Shown piece after piece: positions 17,069 through 25,758 of a stretch of 51,533 nt of DNA. Where the stretch lies: the NCBI GenBank assembly GCA_035353335.1, contig DAOPZJ010000011.1, positions 1 to 51,533 on the forward strand, in the 5' to 3' direction. Within the stretch, counting starts at the first letter, position 1. Each line of letters starts with the position of its first letter. The position numbers and the translations under genes were made by a program. The DNA is from Oscillospiraceae bacterium. GTDB lineage: Bacteria > Bacillota > Clostridia > Oscillospirales > JAKOTC01. The notes below the pieces were generated by a model. It searched no databases. It was not told the origin of the DNA and was given only the letters and a program-made list of their open reading frames with translations.

Positions 17069-17956
17069 CTATTTTAAATTCGAAACTGCTTTTTTGATGG
17101 CGTTAATATGCGCGGGTGTTGTGCCGCAGCAGCCGCCGATGATGTTGGCGCCCGCTTTGACGATCGCGGGAACGAAACCGGCCATGCTCTCGGGGGATTC
17201 GGGATAGACGTCTTTTCCGTCGATGTTGACCGGAAGACCGGCGTTTGCATGCACGAGAATCGGCTTATCGGGGAATGCTTCCCGGATTTCACGGACGATT
17301 TCGATCATGCGTTCCATGCCGTTTCCGCAGTTTGCGCCGATGATGTCCGCTCCGGCTTCGACAGCCGCGGTAGCTGCTTCGACAGGCGATACGCCCATCA
17401 TGGTGCGGTAATCGCCGGCTTTGGTCTTTTCAAAGGTGAAGGTGCAGACGATTTCGCACTTGGTGTTTTCTTTGACCGCTTTGATCGCAATCGCGGCTTC
17501 TTCTTTATCGCTCATAGTCTCGATGCACACCGCATCCGCGCCGCCCTTTTCGAGCGCGATGGCCTGTTCTTTGAACGCGTCGTATAATTCCTGTTCGGTG
17601 ACTTCTTCAATCACGAGCATTTTTCCGGTCGGACCGATGGACGCGATCACATGTTTGTCTCCGGCCGCTTCGCGCGACGCTTTTGCTGCCGCTTCGTTGA
17701 TCTCGGCCACTCTCTTTTCAAGTCCGAATCCATGCAGTTTGTAACAGGTGCCGCCGAAACTGTTTGATTCGATCATATCCGCGCCTGCGTCAATATAACT
17801 TTTTGCGATATCTTTGACGTCCTCATATCTGTCGATGCACCAAAGTTCGGGGCATTCGCCGGGTTTTAAACCCTTCTTATACAAAAATGTTCCCCAAGCT
17901 CCGTCCGAAACCAATACTTTACCCGCTTTGACTGCCTCTACGATTTTTTCAGGCAT
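17069..17956 (-). CDS. homocysteine S-methyltransferase domain protein
   Basis: 295 aa from the ATG at 17956 (GAAAGGATGG ribosome site); an ATG seven codons upstream is less likely. It is the Hcy-binding TIM barrel of MetH/BHMT: VSDGAWGTFL at the start, GANCGNG, and the paired cysteines GGCCGTTP near the C-terminus that bind zinc with the earlier Cys of GANC. MetH N-terminal-type stand-alone proteins move a methyl group to homocysteine with a separate corrinoid protein. As the first gene of the acs operon it may use methylated AcsCD or another small corrinoid protein. No cobalamin-binding partner domain is encoded beside it. Confidence 0.82.
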   Translation of the reverse strand: MPEKIVEAVKAGKVLVSDGAWGTFLYKKGLKPGECPELWCIDRYEDVKDIAKSYIDAGADMIESNSFGGTCYKLHGFGLEKRVAEINEAAAKASREAAGDKHVIASIGPTGKMLVIEEVTEQELYDAFKEQAIALEKGGADAVCIETMSDKEEAAIAIKAVKENTKCEIVCTFTFEKTKAGDYRTMMGVSPVEAATAAVEAGADIIGANCGNGMERMIEIVREIREAFPDKPILVHANAGLPVNIDGKDVYPESPESMAGFVPAIVKAGANIIGGCCGTTPAHINAIKKAVSNLK

Positions 17957-18244
17957 AAAATGACCATCCTTTCGCAAATTAAGAATTGCCCAGAATCGTA
18001 TCCATATTAGAATATTTTGAAATTCTTTTATATAACTATTTTTTGAATTTTAAAAATATTTTTCGATACATTCCGATATTGATATAAGCCGAAATAAACG
18101 GCTTATCATCATATATACCTTATCACGCAAAATGAGATATTGTCAATGTTAATTACAGCCATGGATCGGTTTGTTTTATAATGATTTTACCTTATGATAT
18201 AAATGAAAAACGCTTTTAAAACCGGAGCAAATAATAGTCTTTGA
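17957..18244. other. AT-rich divergent intergenic region
   Basis: No gene seen. This AT-rich stretch separates the acs operon from the rightward SDR/DapA genes and must contain the acs promoter on the minus strand. Several TATAAA-like boxes are present (for example around 18030), but no -35/-10 pair stands out. Confidence 0.5.
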
Positions 18245-18273
18245 TTGACAATTCCATCTCCCCGATTTATTAT
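18245..18273 (+). promoter_or_regulatory. sigma-A promoter
   Basis: TTGACA (18245-18250), 17-nt spacer, TATTAT (18268-18273). Reads toward the short TetR-like ORF and the SDR gene, leaving a leader of roughly 190 nt. Confidence 0.65.
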
Positions 18274-18309
18274 TTAATCAAACATTTTCTTTCTGAGGGA
18301 CATCAAACC

Positions 18310-18396
18310 ATGAGAGAACGAAATTCCCGACAATCCAAAGAGAAAATTCTGTCAGCCGACGAAGCGGAAAATAATCCCCATAAGTTTGAACCATGA
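18310..18396 (+). pseudogene. short ORF resembling the first helix of a TetR regulator (possible remnant)
   Basis: 28 codons from an ATG with GAGGG 9 nt upstream. The translation (MRERNSRQSKEKILSADEAE, then NNPHKFEP) resembles the N-terminal arm and helix 1 of TetR-family proteins (RxxKEKILxAAxE) but stops before the DNA-binding helices. Downstream frames do not clearly continue the domain. It could be a decayed regulator or a short leader peptide for the next gene. Confidence 0.3.
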
Positions 18397-18472
18397 AGTA
18401 AACTCAAATCTTACCCGGAGAACAAGACCGATATGTTTATAAAATATCTTTGCTGACATTGGAGAAAAGATT

Positions 18473-19489
18473 ATGTGGACCGAAGAATTACTTGATCAAA
18501 AACTCACGGCGCCTTCCTCTCAACTGATCGCCGATATAAAAAAAATCCGAGGGGATATTATGATTCTCGGCGCGGGAGGAAAGATGGGCCCGACCCTTGC
18601 CCTGCTCGCCAAAAAAGCCGTTGATGCCTCAGTACTTTCAAAGCGGATCATTGCGGTTTCCCGTTTCACCGATCCCATCGCAGTAAATCTGATGCACGAT
18701 AATCAAATCGAAACGATTTCGGCCGATTTGTTGGAACCCGATATATTAAGCAAGCTGCCCGATGTTGAAAATATCATCTATATGGCAGGTCGAAAGTTCG
18801 GCACAAACGGTCAGGAAGCGCAGACCTGGGCAATGAACGCCTGGCTGCCGGCGCTGGTCGCGGAGCGGTTTAAAAAATCAAATATCGTCGTTTTTTCCTC
18901 GGGCAATATTTATCCTATGGTTCCGGTTGCCTCGGGCGGCGCTTCCGAACAAACCATTCCCGAACCCGTCGGTGAATACGCGATGTCGTGTCTTGCGCGT
19001 GAGCGCATGTTCGAATACGGATCACAGACCTATAGCACGCCTGTTTTTTTATATCGGTTGAATTACGCCGTGGATTTGCGATATGGCGTACTTTATGATA
19101 TCGCGGCGCAGCTCCTCGGGGGAAAACCGATCAAGCTTTCAACTCCGTGCTTTAACTGCATCTGGCAGGGCGACGCAAACGAAATGGCACTGCGGGCGCT
19201 GCTGCATACCGGCAGTCCCGCCGTTAAAATGAATATCACAGGCCCCGAAACGGTCTCGGTTCGGGATGCAGCCGAAAAACTCGGAAAACTGCTCTCAAAG
19301 CACCCTGTTTTTGAAGGGGAAGAAGCCCAAATCGCATACCTCAGCAATTCGGATCTTGCAATGAAGACATTCGGAATTCCTTCGGTGAGTGTTGATGAGC
19401 TGATAGAGTGGCAGGCGGAGTGGATTTCGGACGGGGGAAGGTCGCTCGGAAAGCCGACACACTTCGAAGAGAGGAAGGGGAAATATTAA
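18473..19489 (+). CDS. NAD-dependent epimerase/dehydratase-like (extended SDR) protein
   Basis: 338 aa. The N-terminal Rossmann motif GAGGKMG lies near residues 33-39, and NIIYMAGRKFG and VVFSSGNIYP match extended SDR strands. The usual active-site YxxxK appears as YAMSC, so the catalytic lysine is replaced by cysteine; the protein may bind a nucleotide-linked or small substrate with altered chemistry. Its stop codon overlaps the start of the DapA-like gene by 1 nt (TAATG), so the two are co-translated and probably act on the same substrate, perhaps a sugar acid or keto acid. No precise reaction can be given. Confidence 0.75.
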   Translation: MWTEELLDQKLTAPSSQLIADIKKIRGDIMILGAGGKMGPTLALLAKKAVDASVLSKRIIAVSRFTDPIAVNLMHDNQIETISADLLEPDILSKLPDVENIIYMAGRKFGTNGQEAQTWAMNAWLPALVAERFKKSNIVVFSSGNIYPMVPVASGGASEQTIPEPVGEYAMSCLARERMFEYGSQTYSTPVFLYRLNYAVDLRYGVLYDIAAQLLGGKPIKLSTPCFNCIWQGDANEMALRALLHTGSPAVKMNITGPETVSVRDAAEKLGKLLSKHPVFEGEEAQIAYLSNSDLAMKTFGIPSVSVDELIEWQAEWISDGGRSLGKPTHFEERKGKY

Positions 19490-20550
19490 TGGGCCGTCAT
19501 GAGCGCGCTTTGTTAAAACTCTTCGAAGGAACCGTGATTCCGGCAACTCCGCTGGCATTGACCGCAGAGAGAAAATTAGATGAAAAAAGACAGCGGCTTT
19601 TAAACCGCTATTATCTGACGGCGGGTGCAGGCGGATTGGCCGCCGCCGTCCATACGACTCAATTCGCCATCCGAAAGCCTGAAATTAATTTGTTCGAACC
19701 GGTTTTGCAGATCGCATCCGAGGAAGCCGAGGCCTATGAGCGCCAAACCGGAGAGGTAATCGTAAAAATTGCGGGTGCCTGCGGTCGGACCAAACAGGCG
19801 GTCAAAGAAGCCGAGACCGCTTTAAAATACGGGTATGACGCGGTGCTGCTGAGCCCGGGGGGATTAAGTGACTTTACCGAAGAAGAATTGCTCTCGCGTA
19901 CCAAAGCGGTTGCGGAAATCATACCGGTTGTCGGTTTTTATCTTCAGCCCTCGGTGGGCGGGAGAGTATTTTCTTTCGATTATTGGAAAGCGCTCTGCGA
20001 AATTGAAAAAGTGGTTGCGATCAAAAGCGCGCCGTTTAACCGATATCAAACCTTGGACGTCGTCAGGGCAGCGGCGCTGTCGCAAAGAGCCGATCAAATT
20101 GCGCTCTACACCGGAAACGACGACAACATCATCATCGATCTGCTGACGAAATATCGATTCACCGACTGCGGGAAAGTATACGAAAAACGGTTTGTAGGAG
20201 GACTGCTCGGCCACTGGTCGGTTTGGACGCACACTGCGGTCAAGTTATTTGAAAAAATTAAAACGGCTGCGGCGAAAGACGTAATCCCGACCGAACTCCT
20301 GACCCTTGCCGCCGAAGTGACCGATGCCAACGCCGCATTTTTCGATACGGCACATCAATTCAAGGGCTGTATTGCCGGACTGCATGAGGTCTTGAGAAGG
20401 CAGGGTCTTCTGGAGGGGATTTGGTGCCTGGATGAAAACGAGACCCTTTCCCCCGGGCAAACAGAGGAAATCGACCGCATATATCGGATGTATCCACATT
20501 TAAATGACGACGGGTTTATTGCCGCAAATATCAAAGACTGGAAGGCGTGA
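19489..20550 (+). CDS. dihydrodipicolinate synthase/N-acetylneuraminate lyase family protein
   Basis: 353 aa from the ATG at 19489 (GAGGAAGGGG ribosome site, overlapping the SDR stop). Residues 1-300 are a DapA-type TIM barrel: GTVIPATPLALT near the start, VVGFYLQPS with the catalytic Tyr, and the Schiff-base lysine in VVAIKSAPFN (about Lys179). It is longer than DapA (~290 aa), with an extra C-terminal ~50 residues. The GTxxE phosphate or carboxylate signature of true DapA is not obvious, so this is a pyruvate-dependent or keto-acid aldolase of unknown substrate rather than the lysine pathway enzyme. Operon with the SDR upstream. Confidence 0.78.
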   Translation: MGRHERALLKLFEGTVIPATPLALTAERKLDEKRQRLLNRYYLTAGAGGLAAAVHTTQFAIRKPEINLFEPVLQIASEEAEAYERQTGEVIVKIAGACGRTKQAVKEAETALKYGYDAVLLSPGGLSDFTEEELLSRTKAVAEIIPVVGFYLQPSVGGRVFSFDYWKALCEIEKVVAIKSAPFNRYQTLDVVRAAALSQRADQIALYTGNDDNIIIDLLTKYRFTDCGKVYEKRFVGGLLGHWSVWTHTAVKLFEKIKTAAAKDVIPTELLTLAAEVTDANAAFFDTAHQFKGCIAGLHEVLRRQGLLEGIWCLDENETLSPGQTEEIDRIYRMYPHLNDDGFIAANIKDWKA

Positions 20551-20670
20551 GGTTGAAATCAAGCTTTGCGCTTTTTTCCTGACCTCAAAAATGCTGATTT
20601 CGGCATAACGGAAGGATCTCAAAAGTGAACGCCTTAGTAATACATCGGCAAAAGAAACATCAGAAAATAT

Positions 20671-20700
20671 AAGTGAGGACAACCTCACTTTTTCTTTTTA
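20671..20700 (+). terminator. intrinsic terminator after the SDR/DapA pair
   Basis: AAGTGAGG (20671-20678), ACAA loop, CCTCACTT (20683-20690), then TTTCTTTTTA: an 8-bp stem with a U tract. Confidence 0.88.
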
Positions 20701-20788
20701 TCATTGAAACTTCGGGGGATCGGAAGCCGTATAAAACTCTGTTGTTATATGAAAACTATACCATAAAGTATATGCCGGAGGCTGTAAA

Positions 20789-22324
20789 ATGAGTAATAAT
20801 ACCATTTCATATTGGAATCAAACCGGAGACAAAACCCATTATCCCCGGCTGGATAAAAGCATTTCAACCGATATTTTGATTATCGGCGGCGGAATTACGG
20901 GTATCACATGCGCCTATTGCCTGGCACAAAAAGGCCTGAAACCCGTCTTGATAGAAGCCGGGATTTTATGCGGCGGGACGACCGGAAACACAACCGGGAA
21001 AGTGACCGTCCAGCATGGGATCGTCTATTATAAAACCGAAGAAAAATACGGCGCCGATGCGGCTTTTGATTACGCGAAATCTCAGAGCAGCGCCTTGGAT
21101 TTCGTGAAAACCGCGGTCGAAAAGCTCTCAATCGATTGTCAGCTCAGTAAAAACACAGCCTATATTTACGCCGAGAACCCGGCAGAATGGGATACGCTGA
21201 ATCTGGAATATGAGGCCGCCAAAAAGGCGGAGATCGATGCGGAGCTGATCAGGCACGCCGATTTTCCCCATGAAAATCACGGGCTGCTCGCTTACAAAGA
21301 TCAGTATGTTTTGCACCCCGTCCGATATGTCGAAGGGCTGGCCAAATCGGCAGCAGAGGCGGGAGCGGTGATATACTGCGATACGAAAGCCGTAAAGCCG
21401 GAAGACGGCGACATCAAAACCGTACTCTGCGAGAATGACATTGAAATCAAAGCAAAGCATGTCGTCATGGCGACGCAGTATCCCTTTTACGACGGCCCGA
21501 ACTTGTTTTATATGCGCCTTTATCCGAAACGGGCTTACGGTGTCGCCGCGAAAGCGAAACGGGACTGGCCGGACGGCAGTTATATCAACATCGGAGACCC
21601 TGCCCGTTCGATCAGAACCCATATCGAAAATGACGAGCGCATTTTGATCGTGGTCGGTGAAAACCACGACACCGGGCGCGGATACGAAGATATGTCGCTT
21701 CACCATCAGCATCTGATTCAATTTGCCGATCAAATCGCGGGCGTTGACGAAGTGCTTGCCAAGTGGTCGGCGCAGGATTATGACACGCCGGACGAGCTGC
21801 CGTATATCGGCAGAATTTCGGACCATTCGAATATCTATGTCGCGTCGGGGTTCCGGAAATGGGGACTTTCCAACGGAACGCTTGCCGGAATGATGATCTC
21901 CGATCTCATTGCGTCCGGGAACTGCCGTTACGAGAGTTTATATTCCAGAACCCGCGAAGATATTTTCAGCTCTTTCGGAAAGGCCTTTGTCGGCGCGGTC
22001 AATCCCGTTCTCGAACTGATCAAGTCCAAACTGGAAGGGACGGAGAGCGTCAAAGATCTTCATCCCGGGGAGGGCAGAGTCATCAATTTTAAAGGGGAAA
22101 AGGCCGGAATTTACCGGGGTGACCGGGATGATGTGATCATTATAGACATCACCTGCACCCATATGGGAACCGAATTGAATTTCAACACCGCCGAGCAGAC
22201 CTGGGACTGCCCTGCGCACGGCGGTCGCTACAGCATTGAAGGAAAGCTGCTCGAGGGCCCGCCGAAGGACTCACTCAAGGTGTTGTTCAGGGGAAAATAC
22301 ACCGATCTGATTACAAAAGATTAA
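20789..22324 (+). CDS. FAD-dependent oxidoreductase with C-terminal Rieske 2Fe-2S domain
   Basis: 511 aa. The N-terminal DAO-type FAD fold has DILIIGGGITGITCAYCLA with the GxGxxG loop, then EAGILCGGTTGNTTGKV. The C-terminal Rieske domain carries CTH (Cys456, His458) and CPAH (Cys474, His477), all four cluster ligands. The layout and length match Bacillus YhfW-like proteins. The substrate is unknown; the DAO domain suggests an amine or amino acid, with electrons passing to the Rieske cluster. AGGAGG-like ribosome site (CCGGAGG) upstream. It is followed after 1 nt by the uracil-DNA glycosylase gene. Confidence 0.87.
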   Translation: MSNNTISYWNQTGDKTHYPRLDKSISTDILIIGGGITGITCAYCLAQKGLKPVLIEAGILCGGTTGNTTGKVTVQHGIVYYKTEEKYGADAAFDYAKSQSSALDFVKTAVEKLSIDCQLSKNTAYIYAENPAEWDTLNLEYEAAKKAEIDAELIRHADFPHENHGLLAYKDQYVLHPVRYVEGLAKSAAEAGAVIYCDTKAVKPEDGDIKTVLCENDIEIKAKHVVMATQYPFYDGPNLFYMRLYPKRAYGVAAKAKRDWPDGSYINIGDPARSIRTHIENDERILIVVGENHDTGRGYEDMSLHHQHLIQFADQIAGVDEVLAKWSAQDYDTPDELPYIGRISDHSNIYVASGFRKWGLSNGTLAGMMISDLIASGNCRYESLYSRTREDIFSSFGKAFVGAVNPVLELIKSKLEGTESVKDLHPGEGRVINFKGEKAGIYRGDRDDVIIIDITCTHMGTELNFNTAEQTWDCPAHGGRYSIEGKLLEGPPKDSLKVLFRGKYTDLITKD

Positions 22325-22325
22325 A

Positions 22326-22901
22326 ATGGATTTTATCCCTCAGATCCTGCCCGAAGATAAAGCGCCGCCGGAGGCGGCTGACTGCCGAAAATGCGAATTA
22401 TTCCGTCAGCGGAACAGAGTCATTTGGGGTGAAGGAAATCCGAAAGCGCAGATTATTGTGATTTTGGACAATCCCGGAGCCCGAGAGGACAAGGAAGGCA
22501 GAGAATTTATCTGCGGCACAAGGCAGACATTGCAAATTGGTGCCAGCCGGGCCGGTTTGAATATGGATGAGTTGTATGTGACTTATGTATTGAAGTGCCG
22601 ACCTGTGCGCAAATACTGCAAGGAAGAAGCCCGCGGAATTTGTTTTGATTACTTGATACGGCAAATCAGCGAACAAAAGCCCAAACTGGCTTTCTGCATG
22701 GGAAACACCGCGGCCCAATGGTTCTTTCAAGATAAAGACGCGGAAATAAAAAATCTCAGAGGCATTTGGCATATAAAAAAGGGCCTTCTCACAGCGGTTA
22801 CCTACCACCCGTTTGCCGTCAGAAGAAGGCCGAATCTATTCAATCAGTATCTGCAAGATTGGGAAATGCTCGCAGACAGATATTTTTCCTTATCAATATA
22901 A
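22326..22901 (+). CDS. uracil-DNA glycosylase family protein (Fe-S type, family 4-like)
   Basis: 191 aa. Cys20 and Cys23 (CRKC), with Cys91 (LKCRP) and Cys106, match the CX2C...CX14C spacing of 4Fe-4S uracil-DNA glycosylases. The motif order IVILDNPGARED, YVTYVLKCRP, FCMGNTAAQWFF and TYHPFAVRR agrees with the family, although the usual GEGPG loop is DNPG with Asn in place of Glu. These enzymes excise uracil from DNA. Sitting 1 nt after an oxidoreductase gene suggests co-transcription without a clear functional link. It converges with the osmC gene, 8 nt away. Confidence 0.82.
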   Translation: MDFIPQILPEDKAPPEAADCRKCELFRQRNRVIWGEGNPKAQIIVILDNPGAREDKEGREFICGTRQTLQIGASRAGLNMDELYVTYVLKCRPVRKYCKEEARGICFDYLIRQISEQKPKLAFCMGNTAAQWFFQDKDAEIKNLRGIWHIKKGLLTAVTYHPFAVRRRPNLFNQYLQDWEMLADRYFSLSI

Positions 22902-22908
22902 TTTAATC

Positions 22909-23343
22909 TTAACCCAATGAAATGCGTAGCGGAGTGGCGTTGCCGATGTTATCACTCACAGGGCATCTGCTCTCGACAACTTTCAGCCATTTGTCCAGGG
23001 TCTCTTTGTCAGCATCCGCATTTGGGATCATGGTTACCCGAATTTCAGTGTATCCCGCCCGGCCGGCCATGGACTTGCCCGTGAACTTCGCCGGATCCAG
23101 ATCGCCTTCCAATACAAAATCCAATCCGTTCAGCTGAAATCCCATCTCCCCGGCAACCAGATGACCGACTACTCCGAGACAGCCCGAAAGCGCCGCCAAC
23201 AGATATTCGACCGGATTCGCTCCGGTGTTCGTACCTCCCAAACTTTCAGGTTCGTCGATGATTACTTTAAATCCTCTTGTGGCGACTTCCGTTTTGGTGT
23301 TGCTTTCACTCTTGGCTGTTACACCGAATTTGAGAATTGGCAT
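22909..23343 (-). CDS. OsmC/Ohr family peroxiredoxin-like protein
   Basis: 144 aa from the ATG at 23343, chosen because GAGGAG lies 7 nt upstream; an in-frame ATG ten codons earlier lacks a ribosome site. Redox cysteines are Cys55 (ALSGCLGV) and Cys117 (ESRCPVSDN), the two conserved OsmC positions, and GGTNTGANPVEYLLAALSGC is the family signature. OsmC proteins reduce organic hydroperoxides with dithiol or lipoyl donors. It is a single gene converging with the glycosylase. Confidence 0.9.
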   Translation of the reverse strand: MPILKFGVTAKSESNTKTEVATRGFKVIIDEPESLGGTNTGANPVEYLLAALSGCLGVVGHLVAGEMGFQLNGLDFVLEGDLDPAKFTGKSMAGRAGYTEIRVTMIPNADADKETLDKWLKVVESRCPVSDNIGNATPLRISLG

Positions 23344-23473
23344 AAAATTTCTCCTCATCTTAAATTTCGACATTATTATTCATATCATTATTTACGAATA
23401 TACTGTTGTTTTACGTTTTGACCGGTATTTTCTCTCTTTATTTGAACGTTATCGAATTCAATGAAAAGCGGTT

Positions 23474-23502
23474 TTATCATTCAATTTCGTATACACTATA
23501 AT
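23474..23502 (+). promoter_or_regulatory. promoter for the deiminase-like gene
   Basis: A perfect TATAAT at 23497-23502 with a weak -35 (TTATCA, 23474-23479) at 17 nt; the start codon at 23529 leaves a very short leader. Confidence 0.5.
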
Positions 23503-23528
23503 ATTTATTGACCGACAGGAGCGGATCT

Positions 23529-24452
23529 ATGGAAAAAATTCAATACGGCATCGAAAAATTGGGGCGGTTAGTCACCGCAATGGTGCATTGCCCGGTAGAA
23601 TCTCTTTCCAAAGTCAACGAAGATAACCGGGAGTTTTTCCTGTTTGATGCAGTACCGAATGTGGATAAATATTTGGAAGAACACCGAAAATATTGCGCGC
23701 TCCTTGAACAGCACGGAGTTCGCGTGCTGCATTTATCCGACCATGTCCACCGCAACCGGGATTTGCTCGAGCGGCTGCCGAATCTCGCCTATATGCACGA
23801 TATCGCGGTCATCAGTTCTCACGGGGCGATCTTGTCCAACATGTCCTCCATGGGGCGCTGCCATGAAGAGATTGTCGTGAAAGAAGCTTTAACCGATTTA
23901 GGTATCCCCATCCTCTATGAGCCCTGTGAGGGTGATGCGTTCGAGGGCTGCTTATTGCTTTCGCCCAAAACTCTTTTCGTAGCGGACACCGAGCGCCACG
24001 ATAAAAAAGCCATCGAAAAATTCATCACCTATATCCTCTCGTACTTTGAGGAAGTCATCTATGCCGAAATCCCGCAGGAGAGGCGCTATATGCACCCTGA
24101 TATGGTTCTTAACCGCATCACTGAGCATCTGATGGTCTGGTATCCGCCGGCGTTTTTGAAAACGTTTTATATCACACGGGAAAAGAGAGCCGAAATCGAC
24201 TTGAACACTTGGATGAAAGAACGGAATATCACGTTAGTTCCCTTGTCCGACCGGGAACAGCAGCATTGGGGCAGTTCGTTTGTGCCGCTCGAGCCCAGAA
24301 CCATCTTCTGTTATGACATCTCGTATGATCCAAAGACCGTTAACCTGTTAGAACAGGAAGGCGTAAAGTTTATTTTCTTCCACCCCGAGGCGCTTTTGGC
24401 GGGCGGCGGCAGTTTGCGTTGTATTACGATGAGAATCCACCGCAACGATTAA
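23529..24452 (+). CDS. arginine deiminase / amidinotransferase superfamily protein
   Basis: 307 aa from the ATG at 23529 (AGGAGCGG upstream). Guanidino-group-modifying fold: LVTAMVHCPVESLSKV at the N-terminus, NRDLLERLPNLAYMHDIAVIS, the FEGCLLL stretch, YMHPDMV in place of the usual MHLD, and the catalytic cysteine in GGGSLRCITMRIHR (Cys298). It is shorter than fermentative ArcA (~410 aa) and closer in size to dimethylarginine hydrolase or agmatine/arginine deiminase-like proteins. The reaction is hydrolysis of, or transfer from, a guanidine group; the exact substrate is unknown. No arcB/arcC genes are near. Confidence 0.8.
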   Translation: MEKIQYGIEKLGRLVTAMVHCPVESLSKVNEDNREFFLFDAVPNVDKYLEEHRKYCALLEQHGVRVLHLSDHVHRNRDLLERLPNLAYMHDIAVISSHGAILSNMSSMGRCHEEIVVKEALTDLGIPILYEPCEGDAFEGCLLLSPKTLFVADTERHDKKAIEKFITYILSYFEEVIYAEIPQERRYMHPDMVLNRITEHLMVWYPPAFLKTFYITREKRAEIDLNTWMKERNITLVPLSDREQQHWGSSFVPLEPRTIFCYDISYDPKTVNLLEQEGVKFIFFHPEALLAGGGSLRCITMRIHRND

Positions 24453-24559
24453 GCAGAACAATTCGCAGAGGTTTTTTCAATTTTTGGTTGCATGTTCACT
24501 GAGACAGCGGTATAATGCATCCGGATGGTTTTGAAAACATTATCCGGGAGGTGCTTGAA

Positions 24560-25732
24560 ATGACGCCGCGGGAACGATTTTTAAGCGTGATGAACGGGAA
24601 AATGCCGGATCGCGTTCCGGTAACGTTGTTCATCGCGGATCAGGGGCATTTTATCACGCAGGTCTATCCCGATATCGACCCGTGGGATTACCCTGCCCTG
24701 CAGCTGAAAGTGATCGAAATTCAAAAACAGCTCGGCGCCGACGTGTTTTTGCGCATGCTGTATGACGTCACCGACCCGTTACATATTCACATGGGCGGCT
24801 TGGACATCACCCACAACACCGAGAACTGGGAAATTAAAACCGAAGAATACCGCAACGGCAATACGCTGGTGAAAAAGTCCGTCATCTCAACACCGGACGG
24901 AAAACTCGAACAGGAATTTTCGATCAACGAACTGCGAAAAGGCACCTATATGTACGGCTGCACCAAAAAGCCGATCAAGAATGCCGAAGACCTTGAAATC
25001 GCAATCAAGTACGAGCCGAGAATGCCTGAGGCCTTCAAAGCGGATGTCAAGCGAAAAGTCAAACGGATGAAAGACGCGGTTGGCGAAGACGGCATTGTCG
25101 GCGTTTGGGCACCCCACGGCCCGTTTAACAACGCCTCTTTATTGATAGAGCAGGATGTGCTGTATTCGCTGTTCCTTGAAGATTACGAATACTATGAAAA
25201 GCTGATGAATTTCGCGGCGGACAGGATTTTGGAATACACTCGCGCAATGAGCGAATCCGGAGCTGACGTGCTCTGCGTCGGCGGCAATGTCGCCGGGGGT
25301 TTTGTGGGTAAAAAATGTTACGATCAATACATACTGCCTTTCGAAAAAAAGTACATCGAATTCTGCCAAAAAACCGGTGTTCCGGCGATGTATCACAACT
25401 GCGGGCAGATTATGAATCTGGTTGAATCTTATAAACAACTCGGTGTAAAAATCGTCGAGCCCTTCTCGCCCCCGCCGCTCGGGGATACCGATATTGTAAA
25501 GGCCAAAGCGCTGGTTGACGGGGATTATGTGATGCTCGCGGGCATCGATCAGGTCAATGTGCTTCAAAAAGGCACAAAAGAAGATGTTATAAAGACTACC
25601 AAGACGCTGGTTGATACCGTCAAACCCAACGGAAAATGCATCGTTCAGTCGGCGGATTTTTTGGAATACGGCACACCGCTTAAAAATCTCGAGGCCTTTA
25701 TTAAAACCGCCAAAGAATGCGGCGTTTATTAA
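24560..25732 (+). CDS. uroporphyrinogen decarboxylase family (MtaA/CmuA-like) protein
   Basis: 390 aa from the ATG at 24560 (GGGAGG 7 nt upstream); the longer frame from 24515 lacks a site. It begins MTPRERFLSVMNGKMPDRVP, the usual start of UroD-type methyltransferases, and has the zinc motif HNCG in MYHNCGQIMNLVESY, with FSPPPLGDTD and a second Cys in GKCIVQSADF. Members move methyl groups between corrinoid proteins and thiols such as THF-independent acceptors, but the family also holds many enzymes of unknown role. No corrinoid-binding protein gene is adjacent; the next gene is a glycosidase 26 nt downstream, so the operon context is unusual. Confidence 0.8.
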   Translation: MTPRERFLSVMNGKMPDRVPVTLFIADQGHFITQVYPDIDPWDYPALQLKVIEIQKQLGADVFLRMLYDVTDPLHIHMGGLDITHNTENWEIKTEEYRNGNTLVKKSVISTPDGKLEQEFSINELRKGTYMYGCTKKPIKNAEDLEIAIKYEPRMPEAFKADVKRKVKRMKDAVGEDGIVGVWAPHGPFNNASLLIEQDVLYSLFLEDYEYYEKLMNFAADRILEYTRAMSESGADVLCVGGNVAGGFVGKKCYDQYILPFEKKYIEFCQKTGVPAMYHNCGQIMNLVESYKQLGVKIVEPFSPPPLGDTDIVKAKALVDGDYVMLAGIDQVNVLQKGTKEDVIKTTKTLVDTVKPNGKCIVQSADFLEYGTPLKNLEAFIKTAKECGVY

Positions 25733-25758
25733 ATATAATCAATTCTGGAGGGATTATT

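Noticed and set aside
20671..20690. Possible CRISPR or attachment-site repeat
   Set aside because: Single inverted repeat with U tract; it is an intrinsic terminator.
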